64,000 nucleotides of DNA from Inquilinus sp052078665 (GTDB taxonomy: Bacteria > Pseudomonadota > Alphaproteobacteria > DSM-16000 > Inquilinaceae): positions 82,544 through 146,543 of the forward strand of contig NZ_JBQJIK010000005.1 of NCBI RefSeq assembly GCF_052078665.1, given 5' to 3'. Positions within the stretch are counted from its first letter, which is position 1. Every line of letters starts with the position of its first letter. The position numbers and the translations under genes were made by a program. Shown here in pieces: positions 63,808-64,000 of the stretch. The notes beneath the pieces were generated by a model that saw only the letters and a program-made list of their open reading frames with translations, made no database searches and was not told the origin of the DNA.

Positions 63808-64000
63808 GTGTGCCGAGCATGATCGACAGCTTGGAGGTGGAAGTCCTCTGTCCAGCCTGATGGCGGTGAAGGACTAGCGAAGCGCAAGGGCGTCGCCGTG
63901 AGGCGGGGTCTGAAGGAAGCGTGGAGCAAAGCCGCGGCCCGATGGACAAGAACCGGATACGAGGCCTGCCCGGTCGGACGAGCGAGCCGTTGATCGCGAA
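63808..64000 (+). ncRNA. Group II intron, 5' part (truncated by window edge)
   Basis: GTGTG at 63808 fits the GUGYG 5' splice-site consensus. The following AGCTTGGAGGTGGAAGTCCT, then CAGCCTGATGGCGGTGAAGG and AGCGAAGCGCAAGGGCGTCG, with GAGGCGGGGTCTGAAGGAAG, are the characteristic domain I sequence of bacterial group II introns that carry an LtrA-type reverse transcriptase. The open reading frame and 3' end lie beyond the window, so class and integrity are not decided. Confidence 0.85.

Overview
The window comes from a GC-rich (roughly 70 %) Gram-negative chromosome. The most likely source is an alphaproteobacterium of the Rhodospirillales/Azospirillum-Inquilinus type. Pointers are a hemC-hemD-mitofilin-hemY heme operon running divergently from tsaD-gpsA, a FixJ-type regulator pair, an Rsm22-type methyltransferase, and many short intergenic palindromic repeats. 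This placement is inferred from gene content and order, because no rRNA is present.

Layout. 1-6.2 kb: surface polysaccharide locus, with a truncated parallel beta-helix (pectate-lyase-like) protein, a TylF-like methyltransferase, rmlC-rmlB-rmlD (no rmlA here) and an SDR epimerase. A decayed second copy of the beta-helix leader and a gene 3' remnant lie before rmlC. 6.2-8.2 kb: an orphan family-5 solute-binding protein. 8.8-17.9 kb: a low-GC membrane protein followed by a 2830-residue RTX protein. 17.9-22.7 kb: a LacI-type regulator divergent from an amino-acid-type ABC uptake system (with a permease-ATPase fusion) and an FAD amine/amino-acid oxidase, with three evenly spaced palindromic operators between. 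23.0-27.0 kb: a small hypothetical gene, a histidine kinase with two response regulators, and an RraA-like protein. 27.1 kb: tRNA-Thr(CGU). 27.2-31.5 kb: the heme operon, in which HemD is fused to a mitofilin-like protein and HemY appears internally deleted.

31.6-39.1 kb: an accessory island inserted between hemC and tsaD. It holds a ParD/ParE toxin-antitoxin pair and a complete four-gene Wadjet type I (jetABCD) anti-plasmid system; a GTTC-N7-GTTC motif matching the alphaproteobacterial LexA box lies just upstream of jetA. 39.2-45.4 kb: tsaD, gpsA, an orphan BrnA antitoxin, an EVE protein, a phosphopantetheinyl transferase, a phosphoesterase and small genes. 45.6-56.1 kb: mscL, an OmpA-like lipoprotein, a ribosomal-oxygenase-type cupin, thiolase, a 3-hydroxyisobutyrate-dehydrogenase-like enzyme, an ABC exporter, an HCCA-isomerase-like protein, a peptidoglycan-binding protein, hisS and rsm22. 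56.1-56.7 kb: a small insertion that duplicates the 3' end of rsm22. 56.8-63.7 kb: a glycosyltransferase, an acetolactate-synthase-like enzyme, an adenylate cyclase, a zinc alcohol dehydrogenase, a LysE exporter and hypothetical genes. The window ends inside the 5' part of a group II intron placed directly after a palindromic repeat.

The described defence system (Wadjet) is the clearest functional module. The less familiar items are the HemD-mitofilin fusion, the shortened HemY, the three-operator array, the RTX gene with its unusual partner, and the rsm22 tail duplication.
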